From Artemia franciscana (Eukaryota; Arthropoda; Branchiopoda; Anostraca; Artemiidae): a DNA stretch of 64,000 bases. Location: the NCBI RefSeq assembly GCF_032884065.1, contig NC_088880.1, positions 36,882,827-36,946,826 on the forward strand, given 5' to 3'. The notes beneath the pieces were generated by a model. It made no database searches and was not told where the DNA came from. It was given only the letters and a program-made list of their open reading frames with translations. Shown here in pieces: positions 33,961 to 46,509 of this stretch (position 1 is its first letter; every line of letters begins with the position of its first letter). A program made the translations under genes and the position numbers.

Positions 33961-35471
33961 TAATTATAATATAAAAAACAGGAAGAATAGGGTACTTAAC
34001 CAACTTAACCAGTCACTTAAACCAGTACGAAAAATGATCTTCGGAAACCCCTTCTAAGTTCTGGAAAAGTTTTATTTCCTGCATCACATGTCATACTCGT
34101 CTTTCTTAGAATTTCTATGAAAGCGAATAGTCTTCATGACAGTAAATTTATTTAAGAATAAGGTACCAAGATCGAGGAAAACTAAAACGAAAGGAATATT
34201 TTTTTTGGACCTCAAATGGAGAAACTGATGGAAGATACATATTTTTGAAAACCAATTAAATATGCAACAAGTAGCTATATTTTGAATGCTTCTGTCACAA
34301 TTTCTTCCCTGAAAACATTGGGGCTGTGAGCCCTGAACACGGGAAACTTTCCTGTTATATATTGTGGAAATGGAAAGGCTATTCTATAGTAAATGGAGTC
34401 GAAATATGTTGTCAGAATGCTGCTTGACGTTAGAGAAAAATGTTGAATTGTTTATAAAGCAATGTACTGCCAGAGGTCTACTTCACATACATGTGCTTCC
34501 CATATATGCAAATATTTTATCAGATAGGAAATCACAAAGTTATAACGAAGAATAATTTATTTCAACACTTTTTACAAGCAGTAAATGCCCTTAGAGGAGT
34601 TTAAGAATATGGAAAAACAAAATAAAGCGAAAACACTAACAAAAAGAAATTCATAAGAAAAATAACATCTGAGCTAATTAGACAATACAATTAAGCTATA
34701 CAGTTAAGAGGAAAGTTGAAAGTATTTTCTTGTGATGCGTATAAAACCTATTCTCAAGCTGGTCCATTTCTGAATAAATATCGAAAACGTCATATCTACT
34801 CGAAATGTACCGGTTGTGAGCCCAAAGCAGCAACTGCAGAATATATTTGCAAAAACGGAAGAATAGAGATTGAATTTTCTTCCACTTAGATAATGGGGAA
34901 AAATTCCACAGAAAAAACAAGAAAAAACATGAGGCGAAAAAGTTTTGTAAAGTTTGCCCAGGGTTATCTTGTGAAATTGGCCATTAATAATTCCGATGGC
35001 TAAACACGTAGTTTTGTTTCATATCTTTCCGAAGAGTTAAAAGAGTAACTTAGCGAGTACTTAGAAGATTAGAAGATTACTCTTTAAAAGAGTAACTAAG
35101 AGTACTTAGCTGGCAAGCCGTATGGCTATGGATTTCTTAGCTGTCAACTCGTATGGTTAAGGAATTATAGAGTACTAAGCTGGCAGCCGCAAAGGAATTG
35201 AACGCCTTTGAAATGTCAATCGTACGCACATGGAGATTCTTTTTCGGCAGTCCAATAGTGATCTAAAATAGCCAAAAAAAGTTGCGTATGCTTTTTGCAT
35301 GCCTAAATGAGTACATGGAATCCAGACTGGTTGCTATAATGTATCGACAAGACAAATATTTGTCATATGATTGATCTAAAACCCATGATAATGAAAGCGA
35401 AAATAATTGAAATCAGGATGAAAAAGTATCATAGAGTCTCTCGGTTCTTTATCTCTATAGTGTCACATAAT
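33961..35471. other. No gene recognised
   Basis: AT-rich. It includes a 63-codon frame at 34364-34555 without known domains and short repeated phrases (AGAGTAACTTAGCGAGTACTT, AGTACTTAGCTGGCAAGCCG and GTACTAAGCTGGCAGCCG at 35030-35190). Confidence 0.5.
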
Positions 35472-35987
35472 TTATGTATCTATGTATCTATAGTGTCATA
35501 AAATTGTTATACGGTCACTCATTTCTATATGTCTTTCCTTTTCCATACACCACTCATAGCTTCCTCTAATCATAGAACCATTCAGTTTGTTCTTTTGAGT
35601 TTATGTATCTATGTATCTGTAGTGTCATAAAATTGTTATAACGTCACTCATTTCTAGATGTCTTTCCTTTTCCATACATCTCTCATAGCTTCCTCTAATC
35701 ATAGAACCATTCAGTTTGTTCTTTTGAGTTTATGTATCTATGTATCTGTAGTGTCATAAAATTGTTATAACGTCACTCATTTCTAGATGTCTTTCCTTTT
35801 CCATACATCTCTCATAGCTTCCTCTAATCATAGAACCATTCAGTTTGTTCTTTTGAGTTTATGTATCTATGTATCTGTAGTGTCATAAAATTGTTATAAC
35901 GTCACTCATTTCTAGATGTCTTTCCTTTTCCATACATCTCTCATAGCTTCCTCTAATCATAGAACCATTCAGTTTGTTCTTTTGAGT
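35472..35987 (+). repeat. 129-bp tandem repeat, 4 copies
   Basis: Units start TTATGTATCTATGTATCT at 35472, 35601, 35730 and 35859, an exact 129-bp period. Units 2-4 are almost identical (TAACGTCACTCATTTCTAG); unit 1 differs at a few sites (TACGGTCACTCATTTCTATA, ACACCACTC). The array ends after TTGTTCTTTTGAGT. Recent local expansion. Confidence 0.95.
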
Positions 35988-38164
35988 GTCCTGAAGCTTA
36001 TATATCTTTGGCCAAATTATGAGCACTAGATAGTTAGTTAGGTTGGAATTTTGTTCTACTAGGACTAGATTTTTAAGTTTTTGGACTACCACAGCTTTTT
36101 GGGCTGCAACAGATTTTTGGGTTACCACAAGATCGCAGAGAGGTGTTTAATGGCTTAGTTCAAAATTTCGGCCTCGAATAAATATATCTTTGCAACGCCT
36201 GTGTAATCTGCACTTATGGTGTTATTCCTGGAGTAATCTCTATGGTCGGACATGCTTAAAAGAAGTTTTAAAAATTTCCCTCTTGTATATTCCCTCTCAT
36301 CCCCTTAGTAAGGGAAACCTAAAAATTTCACATTGGAAAAAAGGTACTTATCGATATAAAGGGACTTATCGATAAAAAGGGACTTATCGATAACACTAGA
36401 ACACTTTAATAACAAAAAGCTATACATAATGTCCTTATAGAAAATCATACTGACCTCTTTAGTTTCAACGGGCAAGGTAAACAAAGATCTGTCTGTAACG
36501 TTTAAGGTTCAATTAAAAAAAAACAACAAGCAAAACGAAATAAAACAAAGCTCTTTTTATGGAAATGAATACTGAAATTGAAAAACAAAAATTATTATTT
36601 CGTCAATTGCTCAAGATATGTTTAAGAGATTAGCTAAAGGAAACTTACTCCTGATATTTTCCAATACCATTGAATATATAGCACTTTATTAAAGACTATG
36701 CTTACTTGAGTTTATTAGTTATTATTTATTAGTTGGTTAGTTATAATCAACTAATAACTTGAGTTTATTAGTTATAGTTTAAAGTTATTAAGGTAATGAT
36801 CTTTGACTCAAAAACTTATAAATTAATATTTCTTTTGCGCAGGTTAATCGGTTTTTGCTCCCAAGGGAACATAATGTTTTGTGTTTTTTTTTATTTATTT
36901 TTTTTTTTTTGGGCGGTTGATGTGTTTCCAGCCAAGTGCTAGTCTTCAGAAATGAACAGATATTGAAACAAATGATTCAGTTTGTTCTAAGTGGCCTCTT
37001 AGAAATGTATTACGAAATCAAAAGAACAATAATCTACGCATGTTTATTCAACTTGTTTTTTTTGTATTAATTCGATACAAACCTTAAACTTATCTTAGAC
37101 GCAAAAACAACTGGTAAAATCACTTTTTTCATTTTGTCAATTATTGCTTCACATCTTTTGAGCAAAGATATGATCGAATAAGAAAAGCAAGAAAAACATC
37201 ATATTTTTTTCTTTGTAAAGGTCAATTCTTAAAATATGCAACAAACTATAGAATATATTACAAGCCTTTTCGAAAGTTAGCAGAATACTCAAGAGCCTTG
37301 TTTGGAGATCTGTTTTTTTATGTGAGAGGGTGTGTAGCTCAAACAATAAATCAGTCTGGCAATTTTATTCGAATTTTAGATTCAAAAAAGGAATTCATAA
37401 AGTAGCCAAATTTTTAACTATTATTTTGCCATTTTGAAAGTACATTATTATACACCAAGCAATGTATAATACATGTAGCCAATACTCTATTAGAATATAT
37501 ATTATTAACGAGAACGATAAGTTTTATTTGCATGATTAGAATTAAAGTGATTTTTGAATAAAAATAGGAAAAAGGAATGGATGAGCTAGTAAAACTTTAG
37601 CTGTTATTTTGGCATCTGAAGATTATGTTATTATGTGCTATCTTATACAAAATACATGCATATCATATTCAAAATGTGATTTTAACAGTGAAGTGAAGCT
37701 AGTTTTTTATTTTATTTCAAGTAGATTTATTTGAATACTTCATTTAAAAAAGAAGAAAGAATTGGTAAACTAAATACTCTAAAAATACACCCCACATTTG
37801 TATGATAGTTCATCTAATTTACCGGAAGTAACTCGGTTGGAAAGTTTATATTTTGGCCTATGAACACTTTTGGTCGCCTCAAGCAGGCTACTCCACTGTT
37901 CCCCATGAAATAATCAAGTTTCTATACATAGGTCATTGACTATATGTCAAGTGTTTCGTAGTAACGAATTTTTTTAATAAGAAGATACCTTATAAACTAT
38001 CAACCAAAACTCTAAAAAAAATTTATAAGAATTAATTAAAAACTAGTTTGTCCGCAGAATAAGTTTTTGAAAGAAAAGTGAAGAGCCCCATTAAACCAAA
38101 AATGGGTAAAAATAGAATGAAATAATCTACAAAGTGTTGAAACACAACAAATCAGCCTCAATAA
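35988..38164. other. No gene recognised
   Basis: AT-rich. It contains a small direct repeat GGGACTTATCGATA / GGTACTTATCGATA in three copies (36344-36393), direct repeats of TTGAGTTTATTAGTTAT around 36700-36780 and a T run at 36898-36910. Confidence 0.5.
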
Positions 38165-38530
38165 GTAAATGAAACCCAAAATGAACAGAAATTATAATAA
38201 ATGACAGAGTGAATTATGAAATGAGCAAAAATTAACATGATTAGGGCTCACAACCCCTATTCCTTCTCAAAGCCAACTAAAAAAGATACAAATGAATGTG
38301 CATTGTCAGTTTAATATGCATATGCTCATATTCATTATTTAGAATTTTCATAATTTTGATTTATTTAAGTTAAAAAAGGAAAACATATAAAATTCAGTTA
38401 AGTGTAAATTATGTTCTGGCTTTGAGAAAGCATATGTGTTGTGAGCCCTAATCATGTGAATTTCTGCTCGTTTTCGGTTTGACCTCTGTTATTTATTGTA
38501 ATTTCTTTTCGTTTTGCTTTTCATCAATTT
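38165..38530. repeat. Foldback element, ~110-bp arms
   Basis: Arms near 38165-38277 and 38415-38530 are inverted copies: ACATGATTAGGGCTCACAAC / GTTGTGAGCCCTAATCATGT and TTCTCAAAGCC / GGCTTTGAGAA. An AT-rich loop of about 135 bp lies between. No ORF. Confidence 0.8.
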
Positions 38531-39160
38531 ATTGATGATGACTGTAGTAGTTTTAAGTTTGGTAGATTATTTGGTTCCATTTTCGCCCATTTTTGATTTA
38601 AGGAGCTCTTTACTTTCTTTGAAAAACTTATTTTTTGATTTTTTTTTAAAAATTAATTTCTACTCGTTTCATATTTACATAGTCTTTTTCAGGGAAAAAG
38701 AATTCGAAGGCTGATTGCCATCCAATAGCTTTTGACTCTTAAAATGGACACTAGAACTTTTGATTGCTAATCAAGTTAGCTTCTGTAAAATATTGTATAC
38801 TACTTGTATTACTAGATATGATAGAGCAGCACTGCCTATGATATTTTTTATATGCCCTCTTAATAGTTATACATATAATTTTTCGTTTCTTTAAAACTCA
38901 CCCTAAGCATCCTCTACAACTTTCAACTGATTGGCCTTATTGTCATAAATTATAGTAGCCGTAGAAGTAGTATTGAAAGTATATACATAGTGTCTTTTGG
39001 CTAGTTCAAAATACGCCAAAACTTACCCTGAAAGGTGTAACTTAATAATATAAGCTAATATAACAAAAAAATTATAATAATATAATATAATATTGTATAA
39101 TATCATTATTTTTTTATACAATATTATTATATAATATATAACATTATAATAAATATTATT
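38531..39160. other. No gene recognised
   Basis: AT-rich sequence ending in an ATAATATAAT-rich stretch (39050-39150) that abuts the LINE fragment. Confidence 0.5.
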
Positions 39161-39173
39161 AGCAGTTGTCAAA

Positions 39174-39650
39174 TTGTTATACAGTGCTATTGTGCACCCT
39201 TACATCACGTACGGTTGTTCTGTTTGGGCAAGCAATTTCGTGATGAATTATAAAAGAACTCAAATAATACAAAACAAAGCACTGCGTCTGATAGGAGAAT
39301 TTCAAAACTGTCAGAATACTGCGGAGTGTTTTAAAAAGAACGATATTTTGAACATAGGTGAGCTACGCGATTACCAGCTAGTGATTTTTGTTTTTCAAAG
39401 TGTAAATAAGGTAAGCCCTGAGTACTTTCATGATTTTTTTAAAACTAACTCGTTTTATCACCCTTATTTTACCCGAAATTCGGAGGATTTGACTCACGAG
39501 AGAAGAAATACAACAAGAGCAGGATTTGTTCTCAGGAACATAGGTGTCAGCGTCTGGAATGACCTTCCAGAATTGGTCAGAGCGGCAGTAAGTCTGACAT
39601 CATTCCAGAGAATGGTTAAATTCCATTTTTTAAAAAGGAGAGAAGTGTGA
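39174..39650 (+). pseudogene. LINE reverse transcriptase C-terminus (5'-truncated)
   Basis: 158-codon frame with the C-terminal domain that follows RT in CR1/L2/Jockey-type LINEs: LLYSAIVHPYITYGCSVWAS, RTQIIQNKALRLIGEF, then YFTRNSEDL, RRNTTRAGFVLRNIGVSVWN and DLPELVRAAVSLTSFQRMVK. The RT catalytic motifs are missing because the copy is cut at its 5' end next to AT-rich DNA, typical of incomplete reverse transcription. The natural stop is retained, followed by a 3' UTR to about 39880 with a C run (39709-39723). The frame is undamaged, so the insertion may be fairly young. Confidence 0.8.
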
Positions 39651-39999
39651 TAAGAGGAAAGAGTATTTATTTATTTAGTACTTAATATTAATTATTTTGT
39701 TTTTTTACCCCCCCCCCCCCCCCACAAGGATTTTTTTCTTCAAAATCATTTGAGGAAATGATTTAGCAGATCATGGTGGTTAGAATTGCGGCCACAGTCA
39801 GGACTCTTCTGTCTTAAGAGTGGCCGTTAATGGTAAATTCTTTGTTTAATTTATACGCTTTGGATAAAAATAAAAAATGTCTCTGTCTATGGCTAAACGT
39901 ATAACATAATATTAATAATATAAGATAATATAATCCCTTACCTTGATATTGTTTTGTCAGTCTTTTGATAGTCTCCATCATCATAGTTTGTTTTGATTT

Positions 40000-41460
40000 A
40001 GTTCAATATGTGCCTAATTATTCATTGAAAGCTTCATCTTAATACTCTTAGCTTGTGTAGTAGTAATAGTTGTAGCAGCAGTAGTGATATTAGTAGCGGT
40101 ATGCACACATCACTTTTGGTTTTTTTCTTACATTCCCTTCGACGCACAATTTTAAAATTAATACATAAATAAATTTTTAAGATACACCTTTTGATAATTT
40201 AAATGCACATAGTTACTTCAAATTTGACATGAGTATTCTTTCAAATTTTACCTTCATAGACTTAAGTCTTAATACAACAGTAGTTGCAGTGGTAGTAGTT
40301 GAAGTAGTCGGAGGAATAGTGTTGTATTATTAGAACTAGTTACTGTAGTAGTATTAGTACTAACAGCGGTAATAGAATGTACGTCTTGCCTTTTCATATG
40401 TTGAACATCCATATCATGATACCTTGGAAGTTTCACCTGGCACGGTAAGCCGTTCCAAAAATTCTGCTAATGCGCGCTTTTGACCTCCTTTTGACGCTGT
40501 TTTCATGTTAATACTCTATACTCTACAAGTTGTTGCAATTAAAGTTGTAGTTGGAGTATATTAGTAAAAGTAGCAATGGTAGTAGTATTATTAGTGACAT
40601 GCATATTTTATCTTTTCATCTTGCGAACTTCCCCCTTAAGTATTCTAAAGTAAAACAGTTCAGAATAGGGATGATACCTTTTTAGTGACAGTGAATAGAT
40701 ATAAAATTATTTAACTGGATATTTCGAACACATAAACAGTGTTCATCATCTGTTTTACTGCTGATGATGAACACTGTATATGTGTTTGAAATATCCAGTT
40801 AAATAATTTTATATCTATTCACTGTCACTAAAAAGGTATCATCCCTATTTTGAACTGTATTACTTTTGTCATGGAAAGGCAGTGTGGTCTTCGAAGTTAT
40901 CTACGTTAAGTATTCTCTGAAAGTTCTCTGAAATTTAATTCCCAAATCCATTCTTGAGATACGGCCTTTTGACAATCTGCATACACATAGTGTGTTTTGA
41001 TTTAGTTCAAATTTCCCTCTCAATATTTTTTCAAATTTTCACCTTCATGCACTTAGCCTTAATTGCACTCGTGTCATGGTAGAAGTAGTAGTGGTAGGAA
41101 CAGTAGTAACAGTAATAGCGTATTATTATTAGTAATAGTAGCAATAGTAGCAGGTACTTTTTGCCATCTGGTCAACTGAATATACCACTCATGATACCCC
41201 TGGAGTTTCCTCTTGACACGGAAAGCCTTTCCGAAAATATTCCTGATACACGCATATCAGCAATCTATATGCAAATAAAATGCTTTGACTTAGTTCAACT
41301 TTACCCTCAGCGTTTCTTTAGATGTTTATTTCAATATCCCTAACCTTAGTAAAACCCACCACAGGAGCAGTAGTTTTAATGATAGTGGTGGTATTAATAG
41401 CAGTAGTGGCTTGCAAATATTGCAGTTTCGATCAGTTGATGATCTGACTCATCATTTACT
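40000..41460 (+). repeat. Array F2: diverged ~270-300-bp tandem units with (GTA)n
   Basis: Repeated landmarks: a GTAGTAGTAG-type trinucleotide run (40055-40095, 40270-40370, 40540-40600, 41080-41150, 41370-41410), CATGCATAT, TTTTGACAATCTGCATACAC, TAGTGTGTTTTGATTTAG, TCAAATTTTCACCTTCA. Units are diverged and of unequal length. The array is interrupted by the foldback at 40650-40863. No coding frame is shared. Confidence 0.7.
40650..40863. repeat. Near-perfect foldback (~100-bp arms) with hammerhead-like motif
   Basis: Arms 40650-40750 and 40763-40863 pair almost perfectly (GGATGATACCTTTTTAGTGA / TCACTAAAAAGGTATCATCC), with a 12-nt loop. At the loop edge lies CTGATGA (40761-40767), a stem GAACAC/GTGTTT and GAAAT (40788-40792). 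It is inserted in array F2. Confidence 0.9.
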
Positions 41461-41689
41461 GACATGACAAAATTAATATACTCAGTCATTCCTGAGTTCC
41501 GCCCTTTTGGCAACCCATATAAACATACAATGCTTTGATTTTGGTCAACGCTCCCTTCAACAATTCGTTGAAAGACTTACCTTAATGCCCTTCATATTTC
41601 GGGAAAGTAGTTGTCAAACATGCATACCTTTTCTCAGTAACATTTCATATATATTAAATATACATTTAATTTATAAAGGCATATAAAAT

Positions 41690-43610
41690 GCGATCAAATT
41701 GTCTAGCCTACAGCCTTTGCCCTGAGGCCTTTATGGGGAGGGTGGTTGACATCTCTAACACATAATTACTGAAAATTTCAAAATGCTTTAATAATAGATG
41801 TCTAAAAACTTTGTTTGGATATTTGTTTTTTTGGAAATGATGAGCGTGGAGGGTAGGGAGGGGGCTGGTTGCTCTCAAATCAGTTCTGACTTTTATAAAG
41901 GGTAATATAACTTCAAGCTTCAAATCAAGTGAGGCCCATCTGAAGTTTATTCGACAACTCATTCCATAAAAACCTTATATGCCCCTAGGGCATAACTTAC
42001 AGCCCTTTCCCCAGGGCTTTGGGGAGGTTTTGACAAACCTGGAGGCATTATTATACGTTCTTTGGACTATTTTGTTTTAAAACAGATATTTCACAATTTC
42101 AATCAGATGTATTTTATGAAAAGAGGGTAGTTAGGGGGGGGGACTAGTTGTCCTCCATAACTTTTGACTTAAAATTGAACTAGAGCTTCCAATTTTCAAG
42201 CAAATGAGCCTCATCTAAGGTTTAAACAACCATCCTTTCCATAAAAACCTCAAATGCCCTGGGGTGTAACTTGCAAACATTGCCCTATGCTCTGGTGGTT
42301 TATAGTAACCACAAAAGCCCTGTTATATGATCTTTGTACTATTCTGAATGAAATAGCTATTTCTAAATTTTTATTGGATGCATTTCGGGAAAACATGACG
42401 TTTGGGGGAAGGGGGATAGCAGCTGTCCGGTCACTTTGACTCTTAAAAAGAGCACTCAAGCTTCCTATTACCAATCCAATGAGACCCCTCAGAAGTATAT
42501 GCGACCACCCTTTCTATAAAAACTTATATACCCCCAGGCCATAACTTACAACCTCTGCCTTGAGGACTGTGAGGTGATTGTCATCCACAAAGATATAATT
42601 TCTGAATCTTTCAATGAAGCTGAACAAAATTCCTATCTCAAAATTTTGACTGGACGTGTTCGCGGAAATGATGGGCGTGGAGGGGGAGGCTGGTCGCCCC
42701 TCAAACTTTTCACTTTTGACTCTTTAAAAGGCCACTATAACTTCCAATTTAAGATCAAATGAGCCTCATTTGAAATTAATACGGCCAGCCATGCCATAAA
42801 AACCTATAATCCCCAGGGTATAATTTACAACCCTCGCTCAAGGGCTCTGAGGGATGATACCAACTCTAGAGGCCTTTTTCTCTATTATTCGAACAAAATA
42901 TCTATGTCACAGTTTCAATTAGGTGCCTTTGGTCAAATGAAGCATAGTTGGGGGGGGGGCTAGTTGCCCTCCATCACTTTTGGCTCTTAAATGGGAACTA
43001 GATCTTCTAATTTTCAACCAAATGAAACTCTTCTAAAGTTTATATAACCTACCTTCCGTAGAAACCTTAAATGTTCCCCCAGATGTGAAACTTACAACCC
43101 TTACCCATAGGCTCTGGGGGTTCCTTTCAACTTTGAAGGCCTAGTTATGTGATTTTGGACTATTTTTAATAGAATGGCTATTTGAAAATCTCAATTGGAT
43201 GTATTACAGCAAAATACGACGTATACGTGTGTTTCGGCTTGGGCGGGGGGTCTTTAACAGGGCACTACAACTCCTGATTAACAATCTAATGAGCTCTATT
43301 CAAAGCTTATTCAACGACCCTTTCTACAAAAACTTTATTTGTCCCCAGGGAGGAACTTACAACCCTAGCCCTGAGGGCTGAGGCGGTGGTGGTATTCCTC
43401 AAAGACATAATTTCTGGTACTTTTTACTAGGTTGAACCAAATGTCTATCTCAAAATTTTGATTGGATGTGTTTGGGGAAAATGATGTTCGGTGGAGGGGG
43501 TTGGTTGCCCTCCAATCACTTTTAACTATTGAAAAGGGCACCAGTCTTTTATATTTAAAAATAAATGAGCCATTTTCAAAGTTTCTGCGACAACTCCTTC
43601 TATACCAAGT
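41690..43610 (+). repeat. Array F1: ~272-bp tandem repeat, about 7 diverged units
   Basis: The phrase CCATAAAAACCT plus CCCCAGGGCATAACTTACAA recurs at about 41965, 42241, 42516, 42796, 43059, 43327 and 43599 (spacing 263-280 bp). Each unit holds GCTCTGGGGG, CTCAAAATTTTGATTGGATG, a G-rich run, GGTTGCCCTCCA and CTTTTGACTCTT. Short ORFs inside are not conserved between units. Confidence 0.8.
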
Positions 43611-44230
43611 GACGTGATCTAAAACACTCCCCCCCCAAAAAAAAAATAATACGTTGTGCCAACATCGTTCTTTGCTTAGGCTATTGTGCTGCTTATGATA
43701 TATACAACAATCAACTTTTTACGATGATTCTATATATATAAAACTTGCTAAGTTAAAAATTAACTATCAGTAACTACAAACCTGAAAAAATTTACTTGAT
43801 TTTGGTAAAGGGACAAACCACAACCAAGAAGACATGTGATCTCGAATGAAAATTGAACCATCAAATTCAGTACATCAGACAACCCTATTGTAAAGGTTTC
43901 AAGATCCCGTCTAGAAGTTTAAAGACTTGGGCCAACAGCCAATTACACTAGATTTCTGACAGATTTTGAAAAAGCTACTATAAATGATTTTTTTGTCGAG
44001 TTTTTAAGTTCTACGTCATCGGATGTTGCCTGCTTGTTTCACAGTTTGTCTGAAAAAAAGTGATTGAAGAAAAGTTCAATCCCTTGACCTCAAAGAATAA
44101 GGTCTGACCCCATTTTTAATGGATCCTCATCAAAAGTATCTATCTCAAAAGTTCCATTACAAGATATAGAAAAATTGTTTAATATACTATGTGGTCGTTT
44201 CCCTCAAGGTGATAATTACAATTTTTTCTT
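43611..44230. other. No gene recognised
   Basis: Spacer after array F1 with a C run and A run at 43628-43648; no open frame of note. Confidence 0.5.
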
Positions 44231-44390
44231 GAGGTGCTTAAATGATACTTACATGTGTGGCATTTCATTGCCAAGCTGGGGGATTTGAATTGCTAAGACT
44301 TTTACCATTTTTATGGAACCACACTGAAAGTATATTGAATTAAGTTACAAAAACAGTGAATCCTGTCTACCTACCTACCTTTGTTCTGCC
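44231..44390 (+). pseudogene. Diverged second copy of the Mutator-like fragment
   Basis: TGTGGCATTTCATTGCCAAG, GGAACCACACTGAAAG and TTACAAAAACAGTGAATCC parallel the nucleotides at 46799-46925. Only the first third is present and the frames are broken. Together the two copies bracket the R5 repeat. Confidence 0.5.
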
Positions 44391-44587
44391 CTAGATTGGA
44401 TGATAGACTATCTATCAGCAAGTGAAATGACCTCATTTTTATAGGATTCTGAAAAAAATTGTGCCAGCTTTGGCTCTCACTGAGACAACCTGTCTGGGCT
44501 TTTTCTCCAGTTAGCGATGACTCTCAATATTTTCATCACAGTAGATTTTAATTCATCACAACTAGATTTTAATTTAAGTACAACTCT

Positions 44588-44765
44588 CGGTAAATTTATA
44601 ACAAATCATATAACTGGCTTTCGTATAAAGTGAATATACCACTCGATTTTTATGCTTTTTACGAATATAATAACCGCTTCTACCTTAAATTCAGATTTAA
44701 GTACTTTTTAACCTAACCTAGCCTAAAATAACCTTATTATAAATAATTTTAGTCTGGGAAAATGT
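44588..44765 (+). repeat. Left half of a TIR element split by R5
   Basis: GGTAAATTTATAACAAATCA, CTGGCTTTCGTATAAAGTGA and TTCAGATTTAAGTACTTTTT correspond to the left TIR of the element at 19507-20072. The right half is at 46510-46735, beyond R5. Confidence 0.75.
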
Positions 44766-44769
44766 AGGA

Positions 44770-46500
44770 TTATCAAACAGTTCATGGTAACGAACTGTAG
44801 TAAGGAGCGACCCGGCTCAATAGTAACCAAAACTCTAAAAAATTAGTTTTTGATATCAATAGCTACATCAAAAGAATCGCGTTTTAATGCTGATTTTAAA
44901 TATATCAGTTTCATCAAGTTTAATCTTACCCATCAAAAGTTACGAGCCTGAGAAAATTTGTATTATTTGAGAAAATAGGGGGAAACACCCCCTAAAAGTC
45001 GTAGAATCTTAAGGAAAATGACACCATCAGATTCAGCGTGTTAGAGAACCCTACTGTAGAAGTTTCAAGCTCCTATCTACCAAAATGTGGAATTTTATAT
45101 TTTTTGCCAGAAGACAAATCACGGGTGCGTGTTTATTTATTTATTTTTTTTTTTCCAGGGGTCATCGTATCGACCAAGTGGTCCTAGAATGTCGCAAGAG
45201 GGCTCATTCTAACGGAAATGAAAACTTCTAGTGTCCTTTTTAAGTGACCAAAAAAAATGGAGGGCATCTAGGCCCCCTCCCACGCTCATTTTTTCCCAAA
45301 GTGAACGGATCAAAATTTTTAGATAGCCATTTTGTTCAACATAGTCGAAAACCATAATAACTATGTCTTTGGGGATGACTTACTCCCCCACAATTCCTGG
45401 GGAAGGGGCTGCAAGTTACAAACTTTCACCAGTGCTTACATATAGTAATGGTTATTGGGAAGTCTACAGACGTTTTCAGGGGGATTTTATTTTGTTTGGG
45501 GGTGGGGCTGAGGGGAGGGGGAAATGTTGGAGGATCTTTCCTTGGATGAATCTGTCATGGGGGAAGAAAAATTCAATGAAAAGTGCGCAGGATTTTCTAG
45601 CATTACTATAAGAAAACAATGAAAAATAAACATGAAACCGTTTTTTCAAATGAAAGGAAGGAGTAGCATTTAAACTTAAAACGAACAGAGATTAATACGC
45701 ATATGAAGGATTCTAAAAATACTTTAGCATAAAGAGCGAGGTATTTAGGAGGAGATATATACCTCGCTCTTTATGCTAAAGTATTTTTAGTAATTTCAAC
45801 TATTTATTCGACGGCCTTTCTGATTCAGGGGTCATTCTTAAAGAATTGGGACAAAACTTACGATTTAGTGTAAAAAGCGAGATATTAACGAGGGTACAAA
45901 CCCCCTCGTATACATAATAAAAATATAAGATTATGAAAGTTTGTTACGTAAGTTAATTCTTAAGTTACGTATATTTTTTACTAATAAAAACGTTCGTTAA
46001 AAATTAAAAGCTCTAGTTGCCTTTTTAAGTAACCGAAAAATTGGAGGGCAACTAGGCCTCCTTCTCCACCCCTTATTTCTCAAAATCGTCTGATCAAAAC
46101 CAAGAGAAAGCCATTTAGCCAAAAAAAGAATTAATACACAAATTTCATTTTAATAATGTATGTACGGAGAGCCAAAACCAAACATGCATTAATTCAAAAA
46201 CGTTCAGAAATTAAATAAAAAAACTAATTTTTTTAGCTGAAAGTAAGGAGCGACATTAAAACTTAAAACGAACAGAAATTACTCCGTATATGAAATGGGT
46301 TGTCCCCTCCGCAATCCCTCGCTCTTTACGCTAAAGTTTGACTCTTTGCCACAATTCTACTTTTTAAAACAATTAAAAACTTTAACGTAAAGAGCGAGGG
46401 AATGCGGAGAGGACAACCCATTTCATATACGGAGTAATTTCTGTTCGTTTTAAGTTTTAATGTCGCTCCTTACTTTCAGCTAAAAAAATTAGTTTTTTTA
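44770..46500 (+). repeat. Dispersed repeat R, best copy R5 (~1.7 kb)
   Basis: Starts AAACAGTTCATGGTAACGAA with a short palindrome (CAGTTCRTGGTAACGAACTG) and ends in the foldback 46217-46499. Includes GTAAGGAGCGACCCGGCTCA, AACACCCCCTAAAAGTCG, GTATCGACCAAGTGGTCC, CTATGTCTTTGGGGATGAC and GGAGGGCAACTAGGCCTCC. A perfect 32-bp palindrome arm pair is at 45713-45744 / 45759-45790. No protein is recognised. It is inserted inside a TIR element. Confidence 0.8.
46217..46499. repeat. Foldback, ~123-bp near-perfect arms
   Basis: Arms 46217-46339 and 46377-46499 with a 37-nt loop. Arm landmarks are AGCTGAAAGTAAGGAGCGAC, TCCGTATATGAAATGGGTTG and GCTCTTTACGCTAAAGTTT. It is the best preserved of the four foldbacks of this type. 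Confidence 0.9.
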
Positions 46501-46509
46501 TATTTAATT

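Noticed and set aside
45363..45611. 82-codon frame in repeat R5, with a similar minus frame at 53557-53862
   Set aside because: Both come from the same R segment and look alike, but frames are lost in R3 and R4 and composition is not protein-like. A short R-encoded peptide is possible but unsupported.
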